Positions 1-6,630 of a stretch of DNA of 10,718 nucleotides are shown piece after piece. The notes beneath the pieces are model-generated. The model ran no database searches and was not told where the DNA came from. It saw nothing but the letters and a program-made list of their open reading frames with translations. This DNA comes from Desulfobulbaceae bacterium. Lineage in GTDB: Bacteria > Desulfobacterota > Desulfobulbia > Desulfobulbales > Desulfocapsaceae. A program made the position numbers and the translations under genes. Positions within the stretch are counted from its first letter, which is position 1. Every line of letters starts with the position of its first letter. The stretch is from assembly GCA_030599175.1 (NCBI GenBank), contig JAUVON010000065.1:1-10718 (forward strand). Reading direction: 5' to 3'.

Positions 1-617
1 ACTGCAGCCCCCAGGGCAACTGTAAAAAATGCAGCATCAAGTCTTCCATCTTTAAGATAATCTGCTGCCTGGGAAGCAGTTAATTGTTCCGCCTTGGCAA
101 GATCGTCAACTGTCAATCCCCAGGCTTCAAGAATCTGGGTTGTGTTTTCCATGGTACCGGAGCCCACAGGGCCGATTGCCACTTTTTTACCTTTGAGATC
201 AGCAATGGATTTAATGTTGGAATCTTTTCTTGCAATAACCTGTACGTGTTCGGGGAAAAGGGTACAAACTCCCAAAAGTTCTTTAATGGGCTTTTTGAAC
301 ATCCCTTCTTTTCCGTTATACGCATAGGATGCAATGTCATTTTGCAGGATTGCAAAATCGGTGTCACCTGCACCAATGAGTTTTGCATTTGCAACTGATG
401 CACCTGAAGATTCAGCAGTCACCTTAATGCCTTCATCTTTAAGATGTTTCCAGGCAATTCTCGAGATGGCTCCTGCCATCGGGAAATATGCCCCTGTAAC
501 CCATCCGGCAGCGATAGAAACATAACGTCTTTTGGCAGCTTGCAGAGGTCCTATCGTAAACGTCAGGGTAAAAGCAGCCACAATGATTGCAGTGATGATT
601 ACATTTTTCTTTTTCAT
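1..617 (-). CDS. TAXI-family TRAP transporter solute-binding protein (partial, C-terminus beyond left edge)
   Basis: Periplasmic receptor of a tripartite ATP-independent (TRAP) importer of the TAXI class; such proteins bind small organic acids or amino acids such as glutamate and deliver them to a DctQM-type membrane permease. Translating the minus strand from the ATG at 617 gives 205 residues without a stop. Residues 1-27 form a signal peptide: lysine-rich start MKKKN, a hydrophobic stretch, then cleavage near LQAA. The segment just after it, with GAYFPMAGAI, matches the TAXI ligand-site region, followed by a GAGDTDFAILQND block and a DLKGKKVAIGPVGSGT segment typical of the family. Full-length members are about 310-330 residues, so roughly 110-125 are missing. 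GGAGG lies 10 bases upstream of the ATG and supports this start. The substrate cannot be predicted. The permease gene, normally adjacent, would lie to the left. The fold assignment is strong and rests on recognised motifs. Confidence 0.9.
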   Translation of the reverse strand, partial: MKKKNVIITAIIVAAFTLTFTIGPLQAAKRRYVSIAAGWVTGAYFPMAGAISRIAWKHLKDEGIKVTAESSGASVANAKLIGAGDTDFAILQNDIASYAYNGKEGMFKKPIKELLGVCTLFPEHVQVIARKDSNIKSIADLKGKKVAIGPVGSGTMENTTQILEAWGLTVDDLAKAEQLTASQAADYLKDGRLDAAFFTVALGAA

Positions 618-653
618 AAGCAGAATTCCTCCGTATAAAATGAGATAAGTTGT

Positions 654-682
654 GATAAACCAAGGATTCTCCTGGTTTTATC
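654..682 (-). repeat. Inverted repeat in the leader of the TAXI gene
   Basis: Two 12-base arms, GATAAACCAAGG and CCTGGTTTTATC, flank a 5-base loop and pair almost completely with one small bulge on each side. The hairpin ends 37 bases upstream of the TAXI start codon, so it would lie in the 5' leader if the promoter is further upstream. No T-run follows it on the minus strand. It could be an mRNA-stability or translation-control structure, or a DNA operator. Its role is unknown. Confidence 0.45.
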
Positions 683-1026
683 AGGTGGCACTGTTTCTTA
701 TAGTTACGAGAATCGCCCCTTTTACCCCAATGACAAAAGAGTATCTTGCAAAATTAGCATTCTCGGAGTCTCGTATCTCGCTTTTCCGGTTCAAAATCGA
801 GGCATGCGAGAAAATTTACCACAGGTATATGATTGATATCCCGAGGATAAATTTTGAAGCATAACGATGATGTTGGATGAAAAGGCAATTTTTCAAGGTG
901 GCCCAAAATACAATATAACTGTTGGTGGATCAGGTTTGTTTCTTTAAAAATATGAAGACCTGTTTATGAAGTTTCAACAACAGGTTTATTGAAATGGATA
1001 TGGACAACAAATGCGCCAACCTTCCC

Positions 1027-1060
1027 ATAAAAAATTCCCGTTTGAATAATTGAACGGGCA
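1027..1060 (-). terminator. Possible rho-independent terminator for the leftward glp operon
   Basis: On the minus strand CCCGTT, a 10-base loop and AACGGG (1037-1058) form a 6-bp stem with four G-C pairs, followed after two A residues by a run of T (1029-1036). That is the right polarity for ending transcription coming from glpABC. It lies about 185 bases past the stop codon of the last gene, and the stem is short, so confidence is modest. Confidence 0.4.
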
Positions 1061-1174
1061 CATTTGGATTGTCTGTTTTGAACAAACAATATCAGATCAC
1101 CTTATATATAGTATGGCTCAATTTTTTTTACACCCTATTTCCTTCGCTACCACTGTGTATACATCTAATATGAA

Positions 1175-1193
1175 GGGGTCAGAGTGAAATTAA
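1175..1193. repeat. Short motif resembling repeats found near REP-associated transposases
   Basis: GGGGTCAGAGTGAAATTAA resembles the GGGGTCAGA-type motif I recall repeatedly at the edges of REP/transposase-associated elements in many proteobacterial-type genomes. No transposase and no second copy is visible here, so at most it is a scar. The assignment is from memory and weak. Confidence 0.25.
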
Positions 1194-1242
1194 ACGTCGA
1201 GATGATTGATGAGAGAAACCGTAAACAGGAGACTATTGCACC

Positions 1243-2520
1243 TTATATACATTCAAGTAGATCAGGGCCGAGATAGGTTCTCTCGTTTTCTCCCAGGATG
1301 CCGAGAGAGAGACAGATAAGGGTCCAGAAATGGACGACTCCGTAGCTGCCTCCAAAGTGATGACCGATATCTTCCATCTGGGAATGGCAGTTATGGCAGG
1401 GAGTAAGTACATAGCTTGCCCCGGTTGCAGCAATCTGGTCAAATTTTCGTTTGCCATAGGTTCTGCGATGTTCAGTCATACCTGCCTGCAGGAATCCGCC
1501 GCCTCCGCCACAACAGTAGTTGGCACTGCGGTTAGGCTGCATGTCGATGAAATTCTCCTCGCCCACCAGAGATTTTGTGACAAAGCGCATATCTTCAGCA
1601 ATCGATTCCCCGTAGGCTTTGCGCACAATCATGCAGGGATCCTGAACAGTGAATTTGATGTTGCTGCTGTTCCACTCTGAATTTACAGGTAATTTTCCTT
1701 CACGAATCCACCTGGCATAATAGGTCACAAGGCTTTCAAGCTTGAAATCCGCCTCCATGCCAAATCTGTTTATACCATTCCACATCGTATAGTATGAGTG
1801 GCCGCATTCGGTGTTCAGCCATATCTCGCAGCCCAGCTCATTCACTGCATCGACTCTCTTTTTGATCACCTCGCGCCACGCCTCTTCATTGCCTGAAAAC
1901 ATACAGAAATTTTCTGCAGCCCATGCCTTTGACGAGTAAGTCCAGTCGGCACCGACAATATCAAAAATTTTCCAGAGCGGAACCATTTCGTCAGGTTCAC
2001 TCATCGGTTCACGGGAATTCTGATTGACGAAAAAATGGGCACCTTTTTTATCCATTGGCGCCTGCATATTTTTAAACTTCGGCTGCAGTTCTCGGACTTC
2101 TTCAAGGACATCTTGTACCACAAAGACAAAATCCTCAGGAGGTAGCCCCATGGCGCTGGTGGAGTCGGTTGACTGGATAAGCTGGCATGAGCGCACGATA
2201 CCAGACGGTTTTTTCTCTTGAGGCCAGTTGGAGCGGGCAAGAAAGACCAGCTGGGAGACATCAATACTCATGGGGCAGACGTGTTGACAGCGTTTGCACT
2301 GGGTGCATGCCCATACCCATTTACTGGTTGAAAGCTCCTTGTCCATACCAAGCATGGCCATACGGATAAATTTGCGGGGATCCATGTTTTCAATGCCGGA
2401 TGCAGGGCAGCCGGAGGAGCAGAGTCCACAGGTCAGGCAGGCTTCGAAACTGGCACCTTCCGGCAACAGCTCCTCAGCTTTTTCTTTAAAATTGATTGTT
2501 GGAATTGTTGTTTTAGTCAT
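1243..2520 (-). CDS. glpC: GlpC-like / HdrD-like iron-sulfur electron-transfer subunit of anaerobic G3P dehydrogenase
   Basis: Third subunit of the anaerobic G3P dehydrogenase, expected to carry electrons from GlpAB toward the quinone pool. From the ATG at 2520 it is 425 residues (E. coli GlpC is about 396). Two [4Fe-4S] ferredoxin motifs come first: C28-x2-C31-x2-C34-x3-C38-P and C72-x2-C75-x2-C78-x3-C82-P. A C-terminal CCG domain follows: C296, then C336-C337-G, then C375-x2-C378. The usual first CCG domain is degenerate, with single cysteines and an ECGH motif instead of CCG. No transmembrane helix is evident, so membrane attachment would be peripheral. An ATG nine codons upstream (2547) is possible, but AAGGGAAG lies 10 bases before the 2520 ATG and the upstream ATG has no clear ribosome-binding site. 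It starts 38 bases after glpB, so operon membership fits. It may be a distinct HdrD-like subfamily rather than a strict GlpC orthologue. Confidence 0.8.
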   Translation of the reverse strand: MTKTTIPTINFKEKAEELLPEGASFEACLTCGLCSSGCPASGIENMDPRKFIRMAMLGMDKELSTSKWVWACTQCKRCQHVCPMSIDVSQLVFLARSNWPQEKKPSGIVRSCQLIQSTDSTSAMGLPPEDFVFVVQDVLEEVRELQPKFKNMQAPMDKKGAHFFVNQNSREPMSEPDEMVPLWKIFDIVGADWTYSSKAWAAENFCMFSGNEEAWREVIKKRVDAVNELGCEIWLNTECGHSYYTMWNGINRFGMEADFKLESLVTYYARWIREGKLPVNSEWNSSNIKFTVQDPCMIVRKAYGESIAEDMRFVTKSLVGEENFIDMQPNRSANYCCGGGGGFLQAGMTEHRRTYGKRKFDQIAATGASYVLTPCHNCHSQMEDIGHHFGGSYGVVHFWTLICLSLGILGENERTYLGPDLLECI

Positions 2521-2558
2521 GCCACTGCCACTTCCCTTATTGATCATTCTGAATGTAA

Positions 2559-3842
2559 TTATCTTAAGAGTTTTTCCACTTCTTCTACAGCCTTATATGC
2601 TGTGGCTATGGCTACTCCAGCACCGCAGCGCCCTCGAATCCAGTCCTGATGGGCAAGAATAACACCTGCTGCAAAGAGGTTCCTGCTGTATGGCTGGCCA
2701 CGGGTATCAAGGGGCCTGAAGCTGGAATCAACTTCAATGCCCGCACTGTTGATCGCATGACCACGATAGTCGGTATATTTTTCTCTGTACCATTCCCTCC
2801 TTGAATCGGGCTGAGTAACGGGGAGGTTAAGCAGGGGTTCGTTTATACCATCAATCCGGGCCTTTAGTCCTCCGCTAAGAAAACGACCGGTGGCCAGGAT
2901 AACACTCTTTGAGTGAATTGTTATCGGGCCAAATGAATCGCTCAGGGAGAGTTGAGCACCATTCTTAATAAATTCCAGCTTGTCCACTTTCTGCTGCGGG
3001 ACGAGGATCACTCCCTTCTGGGGGAAGAGCTGTTCGAACATTTCACGCAGCCGAATTCCTGGAACAGATGGCGGCATTGTTGGAATCTCAAAGATCTGCA
3101 GGCCGGTAAGCTGCTCCATCTCTTGTCTTACCAGATCCGGGGCATGCATTCCGAGTATTGCCGGCAAGCCAATAATTTTCACGTCTCCCGCTGCCTCAAC
3201 CAGAATTTTTGCCAGTTTTTCGCGTGTTGCAGGAACTTCCAGGGAACGCGCCATGACCTCCGGGTATATTTCACCGGTAACCATATCAGGGAATTCTATC
3301 CGGCTGCTGCTAAGTCGTGGCCATTTGTCTTTCAGATTAGCCACAACCTGGCGACCGCTGAAACCTTTCAGACCTTTGAAGTCGATAATGACACAGGGTT
3401 CTTTCTGAGAAAAGGCTGTAGAACCGACCTTCATGGTGGAAGGGATACAGAGGGTGGGTTTGAGGGTTCCGGCGGGCGTGAGAACACTAAGATTTGATTT
3501 TCCTGGCGGAGTGTAGGCGATACCGCATTCCCCCAGAAAACTGGTAAATTGTTCAAAAGCTGTGCAAATATCAGTTTTACGAATGCGACAAAGCGGATGG
3601 TTTGGATGGGAACTTTTTAGCTGTTCTATTCCCTGCCACGGGTCTTCTATTGAGGTAGGGTAATCAGGGGAAAGGGAGCCCAGCAGATCAAGATATCCTG
3701 TGGTATAGGCCACAGCACCGGTATTGCCGATCTGGGCAGTCTTGATATTTCGTTTCAGAGCAAAGATCGATGCGGCAAAACCGGCAAGACCGGTACCGAT
3801 AACCGCCAGTTCTGCCGTAAAGTGTCGGTCTTCTTCAATCAT
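2559..3842 (-). CDS. glpB: Anaerobic glycerol-3-phosphate dehydrogenase subunit B
   Basis: FAD/FMN-type flavoprotein subunit that pairs with GlpA to oxidise sn-glycerol 3-phosphate to dihydroxyacetone phosphate under anaerobic conditions, at the inner face of the cytoplasmic membrane. The 427-residue product is close to E. coli GlpB (about 419). The N-terminus carries the Rossmann dinucleotide motif G16-T-G18-L-A-G21. A second nucleotide-binding segment with ATGRFLSGGL lies in the C-terminal half, and the end has the family-typical NLFAAGVILAHQDW followed by CGAGVAIATAYKA. GGAG lies 9 bases before the ATG. It follows glpA with a gap of 30 bases and precedes the GlpC-like gene, giving the conserved A-B-C order. 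The fit to the family is good; no defect is seen. Confidence 0.92.
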   Translation of the reverse strand: MIEEDRHFTAELAVIGTGLAGFAASIFALKRNIKTAQIGNTGAVAYTTGYLDLLGSLSPDYPTSIEDPWQGIEQLKSSHPNHPLCRIRKTDICTAFEQFTSFLGECGIAYTPPGKSNLSVLTPAGTLKPTLCIPSTMKVGSTAFSQKEPCVIIDFKGLKGFSGRQVVANLKDKWPRLSSSRIEFPDMVTGEIYPEVMARSLEVPATREKLAKILVEAAGDVKIIGLPAILGMHAPDLVRQEMEQLTGLQIFEIPTMPPSVPGIRLREMFEQLFPQKGVILVPQQKVDKLEFIKNGAQLSLSDSFGPITIHSKSVILATGRFLSGGLKARIDGINEPLLNLPVTQPDSRREWYREKYTDYRGHAINSAGIEVDSSFRPLDTRGQPYSRNLFAAGVILAHQDWIRGRCGAGVAIATAYKAVEEVEKLLR

Positions 3843-3872
3843 GTACTACATCTCCAGGTAAAACCTTGTTGT

Positions 3873-5459
3873 TCAATCGTCATTGATATTATCCAGCCCC
3901 AGCAACCCGCAATGCAAGGCTTCTGCAAGTTCCATCTGGGCTGCCTGCAGTCCCCAGGTCACTGTACGTGTTCCTTTGAAGCGTTCGTTAAAGAAGTCAC
4001 GCATATGGATAAGTCCCGTTTTATCATGGTAATGGCTCTGATCATAGAGATAGGATGCGATACGGATACCGCAGAAAGAACCCTGACACGGACCCTTTCC
4101 CGCCCTGGATCTTAGGGCAATGGCTGTAAGCGTCATTTCTTTTTCTGCGCCGGGTGCATCCTTGATAATTTCATCTATTGCCGACTGAGGTACCATTTCA
4201 CATTCACAAAGAATCATGTCTTCGGGGTCATTAGCCTTAAACCAGTATTTTGGTGAAGCTCCGGGTTCAGTCCATTTACAACTTTCTTCGTCGGGCAGAG
4301 GAGTTATATGGGTTTGACATGGCTCGTTGTTATTCAGTCGTTCGGCAACCAGGTCGCACGTTTTCTCAGCCATCAGTCTGTAAGTGGTCAGTTTACCCCC
4401 TGTTATTGTGCAGAAATTAGAAAGGTTTTGTGTGGAGTGGTCAAGGAGGGCAAACCCCCTGGTTGCCTCTCTGTCGTCACTACCGCTTGCGGACTGCAGG
4501 AGGGGACGTACTCCGGAAAATGCCCTGATATAGCGGGCTTTAGCAAGAGCTGGTATCATGGCTGTTCCCTCCCGGACGTTGATATCAATTTCTGCAACAG
4601 TCGGCCTGACTGCTTCAAGATCATCGACACGTATCGAAGTGGTACCAAGGATGGATACAGTTCCTCCTGGTACCAGGATGTCACCATCACCCGGTGGCCG
4701 CAATCGGTTAATCACATGGGTTGTTAAACGGTCATGGCTTACAAGTAGGGTTCCCTTGGAGTAGAGAAGACTGACATCTTTACAGCCGGCCAGTTGAGCG
4801 ATGTTCATGGCCCAGGCTCCGCATGCATTTATATACTGTTTAGCGTAAATAGTGAGGGTGGTGTTTGTCCGGTTATCCCTGCAGGTTGCGCTCTCTATTT
4901 TTCCATCCTTGACAGTGAAGAGGAGAATCTCAGTATGGGGACGAAAGGAACTGTTGTTTATTATTTGTGCATGAGCCACATTAAGCAGTGCCAGACGAAA
5001 AGGATCAACAGTTGCATCCGGGACTCTGTATGCTCTGAAGAGTTTGTCGGAGAGCGATGGTTCGAGCTTTTTCGCTTCATTGATGGAGATTGAATCACAT
5101 GCTATTCCTGCCGGTTCGCATAGTGCTGCAAAGTTCTCGGCAAAGCCGGGATCGTCACCTTCGACGGCGATAAAAAGCCCCCCTGTCTCTTCAATGCATT
5201 GAGAAGCGACATGCTTGAGGATAGTGCTTTCCTCCCTGCATTCAATTGCGGAATGGAGATCACTGGAGATATACCTGCTACCTGAATGAAGCAGGCCATG
5301 GTTCCCGCCGGAGGCACCTGCACAGAGATCTTTCCTGTCGATAAGAAGGGTCTGTAATCCTCTCAATGCAAGGTCGCGCATGATGCCTGCACCGGTAACG
5401 CCACCACCGATTACCAGGACATCAGTTTCAATCGTCTGTTCTTTAGTTTTTTGTCTCAT
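3873..5459 (-). CDS. glpA: Anaerobic glycerol-3-phosphate dehydrogenase subunit A, with C-terminal Bfd-like [2Fe-2S] domain
   Basis: Catalytic FAD subunit oxidising glycerol 3-phosphate to dihydroxyacetone phosphate. The 528 residues compare with about 542 in E. coli GlpA. The FAD-binding GGGVTGAG motif is at residues 18-25, followed by the DAO-family segment GASGGNHGLLHSGSRY that is characteristic of G3P dehydrogenases; ITGGKLTTYRLMAE is near residue 370. The C-terminus is a BFD-like [2Fe-2S] domain with C418-x-C420 and C458-x4-C463 (GKGPCQGSFC), which separates GlpA from the shorter aerobic GlpD. It is the first gene of the leftward operon. The start is the only reasonable one before the Rossmann fold, yet no Shine-Dalgarno precedes it: the minus strand has CCTCC 6 bases upstream, the reverse of what is expected. 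About half of its 31 arginine codons are AGA or AGG. Confidence 0.94.
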   Translation of the reverse strand: MRQKTKEQTIETDVLVIGGGVTGAGIMRDLALRGLQTLLIDRKDLCAGASGGNHGLLHSGSRYISSDLHSAIECREESTILKHVASQCIEETGGLFIAVEGDDPGFAENFAALCEPAGIACDSISINEAKKLEPSLSDKLFRAYRVPDATVDPFRLALLNVAHAQIINNSSFRPHTEILLFTVKDGKIESATCRDNRTNTTLTIYAKQYINACGAWAMNIAQLAGCKDVSLLYSKGTLLVSHDRLTTHVINRLRPPGDGDILVPGGTVSILGTTSIRVDDLEAVRPTVAEIDINVREGTAMIPALAKARYIRAFSGVRPLLQSASGSDDREATRGFALLDHSTQNLSNFCTITGGKLTTYRLMAEKTCDLVAERLNNNEPCQTHITPLPDEESCKWTEPGASPKYWFKANDPEDMILCECEMVPQSAIDEIIKDAPGAEKEMTLTAIALRSRAGKGPCQGSFCGIRIASYLYDQSHYHDKTGLIHMRDFFNERFKGTRTVTWGLQAAQMELAEALHCGLLGLDNINDD

Positions 5460-5610
5460 GTTGCTGGAGGATGGCAGAATTTTTATCTCTGATACTGTGT
5501 AATCCAGTTGGCCGGATAGTTCAAGTGAAAACTATGAAAATTCGTTCGAAAGTTAATTTGGTATTATCCGAAACCATTTTTTATTCGGAACTGAATTTTC
5601 ACCAGACACC

Positions 5611-5629
5611 AATATTGATTATCACAATC
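5611..5629. promoter_or_regulatory. Fur-box-like site, upstream copy
   Basis: AATATTGATTATCACAATC matches the classical 19-base Fur box at 14 of 19 positions. It lies just upstream of the -35 box of the DUF3011 promoter. Its first 14 bases are identical to the downstream copy, exactly 60 bp away, or close to six helical turns. The Fur assignment is inference from consensus similarity. Confidence 0.45.
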
Positions 5630-5638
5630 AGATCATCC

Positions 5639-5667
5639 TTGACATCGTAAATTCCAATCAATAGTAT
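5639..5667 (+). promoter_or_regulatory. Sigma-70-type promoter of the DUF3011 gene
   Basis: A perfect -35 box TTGACA (5639-5644) is followed, after an ideal 17-base spacer, by TAGTAT (5662-5667), which matches the -10 consensus at four of six positions. The start of transcription would be about 5674, giving a leader of some 68 bases. The downstream Fur-like palindrome covers the predicted start point. Confidence 0.65.
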
Positions 5668-5670
5668 GGT

Positions 5671-5689
5671 AATATTGATTATCAATATA
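5671..5689. promoter_or_regulatory. Fur-box-like palindrome over the predicted transcription start
   Basis: ATATTGAT-T-ATCAATAT (5672-5688) is a perfect 8-bp inverted repeat around one central base. The 19-base window matches the Fur consensus at 14 of 19 positions. It begins 4 bases after the -10 box, a position where a bound repressor would block RNA polymerase. Another metal- or redox-responsive regulator with a TTGAT...ATCAA half-site remains possible; FNR is less likely because its half-sites are four bases apart, not one. Confidence 0.5.
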
Positions 5690-5697
5690 AAGAATGC

Positions 5698-5724
5698 ATA
5701 ATGAGGCGGTAGCCTCGTCATTAT
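5698..5724 (+). repeat. Bulged hairpin in the DUF3011 leader
   Basis: GAGGC-ggta-GCCTC forms a compact stem that can extend through TAAT/ATTA after a 3-base bulge. It would sit in the mRNA leader about 17 bases before the start codon and 6 bases before the ribosome-binding site. It could tune translation or stability; function is not known. Confidence 0.35.
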
Positions 5725-5741
5725 TTTACCAGGAGTTTGCC

Positions 5742-6593
5742 ATGTCATGTAAAGTACTTTTTATTGCCGGTGCTATGCTGCTTTTCTTTTCTCAACCACT
5801 TTGGGCGGATTCACGATATATAACATGCAGCAGCCGTGACTCTCAATACAGATACTGCCGGGCTGATACAGAAGGCCAGGTGAGGTTGAGTCGTCAGCTT
5901 TCGTCACATGGGTGCATCGAAGGGCAAACCTGGGGCTATGATCGACATGGGATCTGGGTTGACAGGGGTTGTCGTGCTGAATTTACCATCGGCAGATCAG
6001 GCTATTCATCGTCTGGCGATTATTATGGACAGGGGCAAGGACTGGAGCAAGGGCAGGGACAGGGGCAGGGACAGGTTCCGAATCTGCGTGATCTGATCGG
6101 TGTCAAAGGACGTCATGCTGAGGCACAGATGGAGCGCCGCGGGTACAGCTGGATTCGCACCGATAAGTCGGGCAACAGTGCCTACAGCTATTGGCGGGAC
6201 AATCGAAGCAGCCAGTGCATAGTCGTTCGCACCACCCAGGGGCGCTATGCATCCATTTTGTACACCCCCAATTTTGACTGTAACCAGGGCGGTCAGAACA
6301 ATGGCAACTGGGAAGGGGGCAGGGCTCCTTATCATCCCCGTGGAGATATCTACTGGGATTATTCAGCCAACAGGCCATGTGCCCGCGGTTACGTGAACTG
6401 TGACGCCTCCGGTGATTGTGGACGCCGGGGCAATGAAGGCACCTGTCGAAATACGGGAGGTGGCAGTGGTGGGCATCCTCCAGGAAATATTTTCTGGGAC
6501 TATGACCGACAAAGGCCATGCCCGAATGGTTATGTAAATTGTGATGCCAGGGGAGCTTGCGGCAAACGTGGTAATGCCTCGAGCTGTCGTTAA
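5742..6593 (+). CDS. Secreted cysteine-rich DUF3011 protein with two C-terminal repeats
   Basis: Function unknown; exported to the periplasm or beyond. The ATG at 5742 is chosen because AGGAG lies 6 bases before it and residues 1-22 (to PLWA) form a clear signal peptide; an in-frame ATG at 5694 would bury that signal and overlaps the regulatory region. The mature protein has four parts. A DUF3011-type domain (about 27-83) has C29, C39, C58, C77 and the WGYDRHGIWVD signature. A Gly-Gln linker covers 96-111. A second domain (about 116-180) has C159 and C180. Finally there are two 35-residue repeats (201-235 and 248-282), 22 of 35 identical, with the pattern WDY..RPC..GYVNCDA.G.CG.RGN..C. All 14 mature cysteines fall into even sets, which suggests disulfides. 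It is monocistronic and probably iron-controlled. It stands between glp units without evident metabolic link, converging on glpK with 37 bases between them. Confidence 0.85.
   Translation: MSCKVLFIAGAMLLFFSQPLWADSRYITCSSRDSQYRYCRADTEGQVRLSRQLSSHGCIEGQTWGYDRHGIWVDRGCRAEFTIGRSGYSSSGDYYGQGQGLEQGQGQGQGQVPNLRDLIGVKGRHAEAQMERRGYSWIRTDKSGNSAYSYWRDNRSSQCIVVRTTQGRYASILYTPNFDCNQGGQNNGNWEGGRAPYHPRGDIYWDYSANRPCARGYVNCDASGDCGRRGNEGTCRNTGGGSGGHPPGNIFWDYDRQRPCPNGYVNCDARGACGKRGNASSCR
6027..6074 (+). repeat. Gly-Gln codon repeat within the DUF3011 gene
   Basis: A run of near-identical GG(A/G)CA(A/G) hexamers encodes residues 96-111, mostly alternating Gly and Gln, forming a flexible linker between two domains. 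Such tracts change length by replication slippage, and adding or losing whole hexamers keeps the frame. Confidence 0.75.
6342..6587 (+). repeat. Two tandem 35-residue cysteine repeats in the DUF3011 protein
   Basis: Units at 6342-6446 and 6483-6587 encode residues 201-235 and 248-282. Each has four cysteines at matching positions (C213/220/226/235 and C260/267/273/282) and a shared WDY...RPC...GYVNCDA core. They look like an internal duplication that has diverged. I do not recognise a named family for this repeat. Confidence 0.7.
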
Positions 6594-6630
6594 CATGGTG
6601 CACCCGTTACCGGCACTGATTCGGAGAGGA

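Larger units (their letters stand above)
618..1242. other. Gene-free region between the glp operon end and the TAXI gene
   Basis: No convincing gene lies in these 625 bases. A 70-codon open frame at 652-864 begins with GTG inside a hairpin, has no ribosome-binding site, and its product resembles nothing I recognise, so it is probably chance. The stretch must hold the leftward promoter of the TAXI gene, but I cannot pick clear -35/-10 boxes. It also holds the 3' flank of the glpABC-like operon. A weaker inverted repeat (ACCTGTT at 958-964, AACAGGT at 979-985) is present. Confidence 0.5.
5460..5741. promoter_or_regulatory. Divergent regulatory region between glpA and the DUF3011 gene
   Basis: This 282-bp AT-rich region must contain the leftward glp operon promoter and the rightward DUF3011 promoter. 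The rightward one is clear and is listed separately. For the leftward one, the best candidate on the minus strand is TTGAAC, 17 bases, TACACA (about 5520 to 5491), which is weak. Two further inverted repeats may be operators: TTCG-TT-CGAA (5541-5550), and TCCGAA/TTCGGA arms (5567-5572 and 5584-5589). TTCG...CGAA arms recall GlpR-type DeoR operators, but the spacing differs from the E. coli form. Confidence 0.45.

Noticed and set aside
652..864. 70-codon open frame on the plus strand
   Set aside because: It starts with GTG within a hairpin, has no ribosome-binding site, and its product resembles no family I know; the flanking sequence has no coding character.
2521..2547. Upstream ATG of the GlpC-like gene
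   Set aside because: No Shine-Dalgarno precedes it, whereas AAGGGAAG stands at a suitable distance before the ATG at 2520; the extra residues are not part of a recognised domain.
2952..3497. Plus-strand open frame of 181 codons opposite glpB
   Set aside because: It lies fully inside glpB, whose product is a clear family member; no independent evidence supports the antisense frame.
5671..5689. FNR site
   Set aside because: FNR half-sites TTGAT and ATCAA are separated by four bases; here only one base separates them, and the match to a Fur box is better.
5694..5741. Upstream ATG extending the DUF3011 protein by 16 residues
   Set aside because: It lacks a ribosome-binding site, overlaps the leader hairpin and would bury the signal peptide; the ATG at 5742 has AGGAG at the right distance.
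6103..6603. Minus-strand open frame of 166 codons opposite the DUF3011 gene
   Set aside because: It mirrors the GC-rich Gly/Cys codons of the real gene, has unlikely composition rich in His and Cys, and lacks a ribosome-binding site; the plus-strand product has a signal peptide and recognisable domains.
6594..6630. Bidirectional terminator between the convergent DUF3011 and glpK genes
   Set aside because: Only a weak GTGC/GCAC pairing is present in the 37 bases and no T-run follows on either strand.
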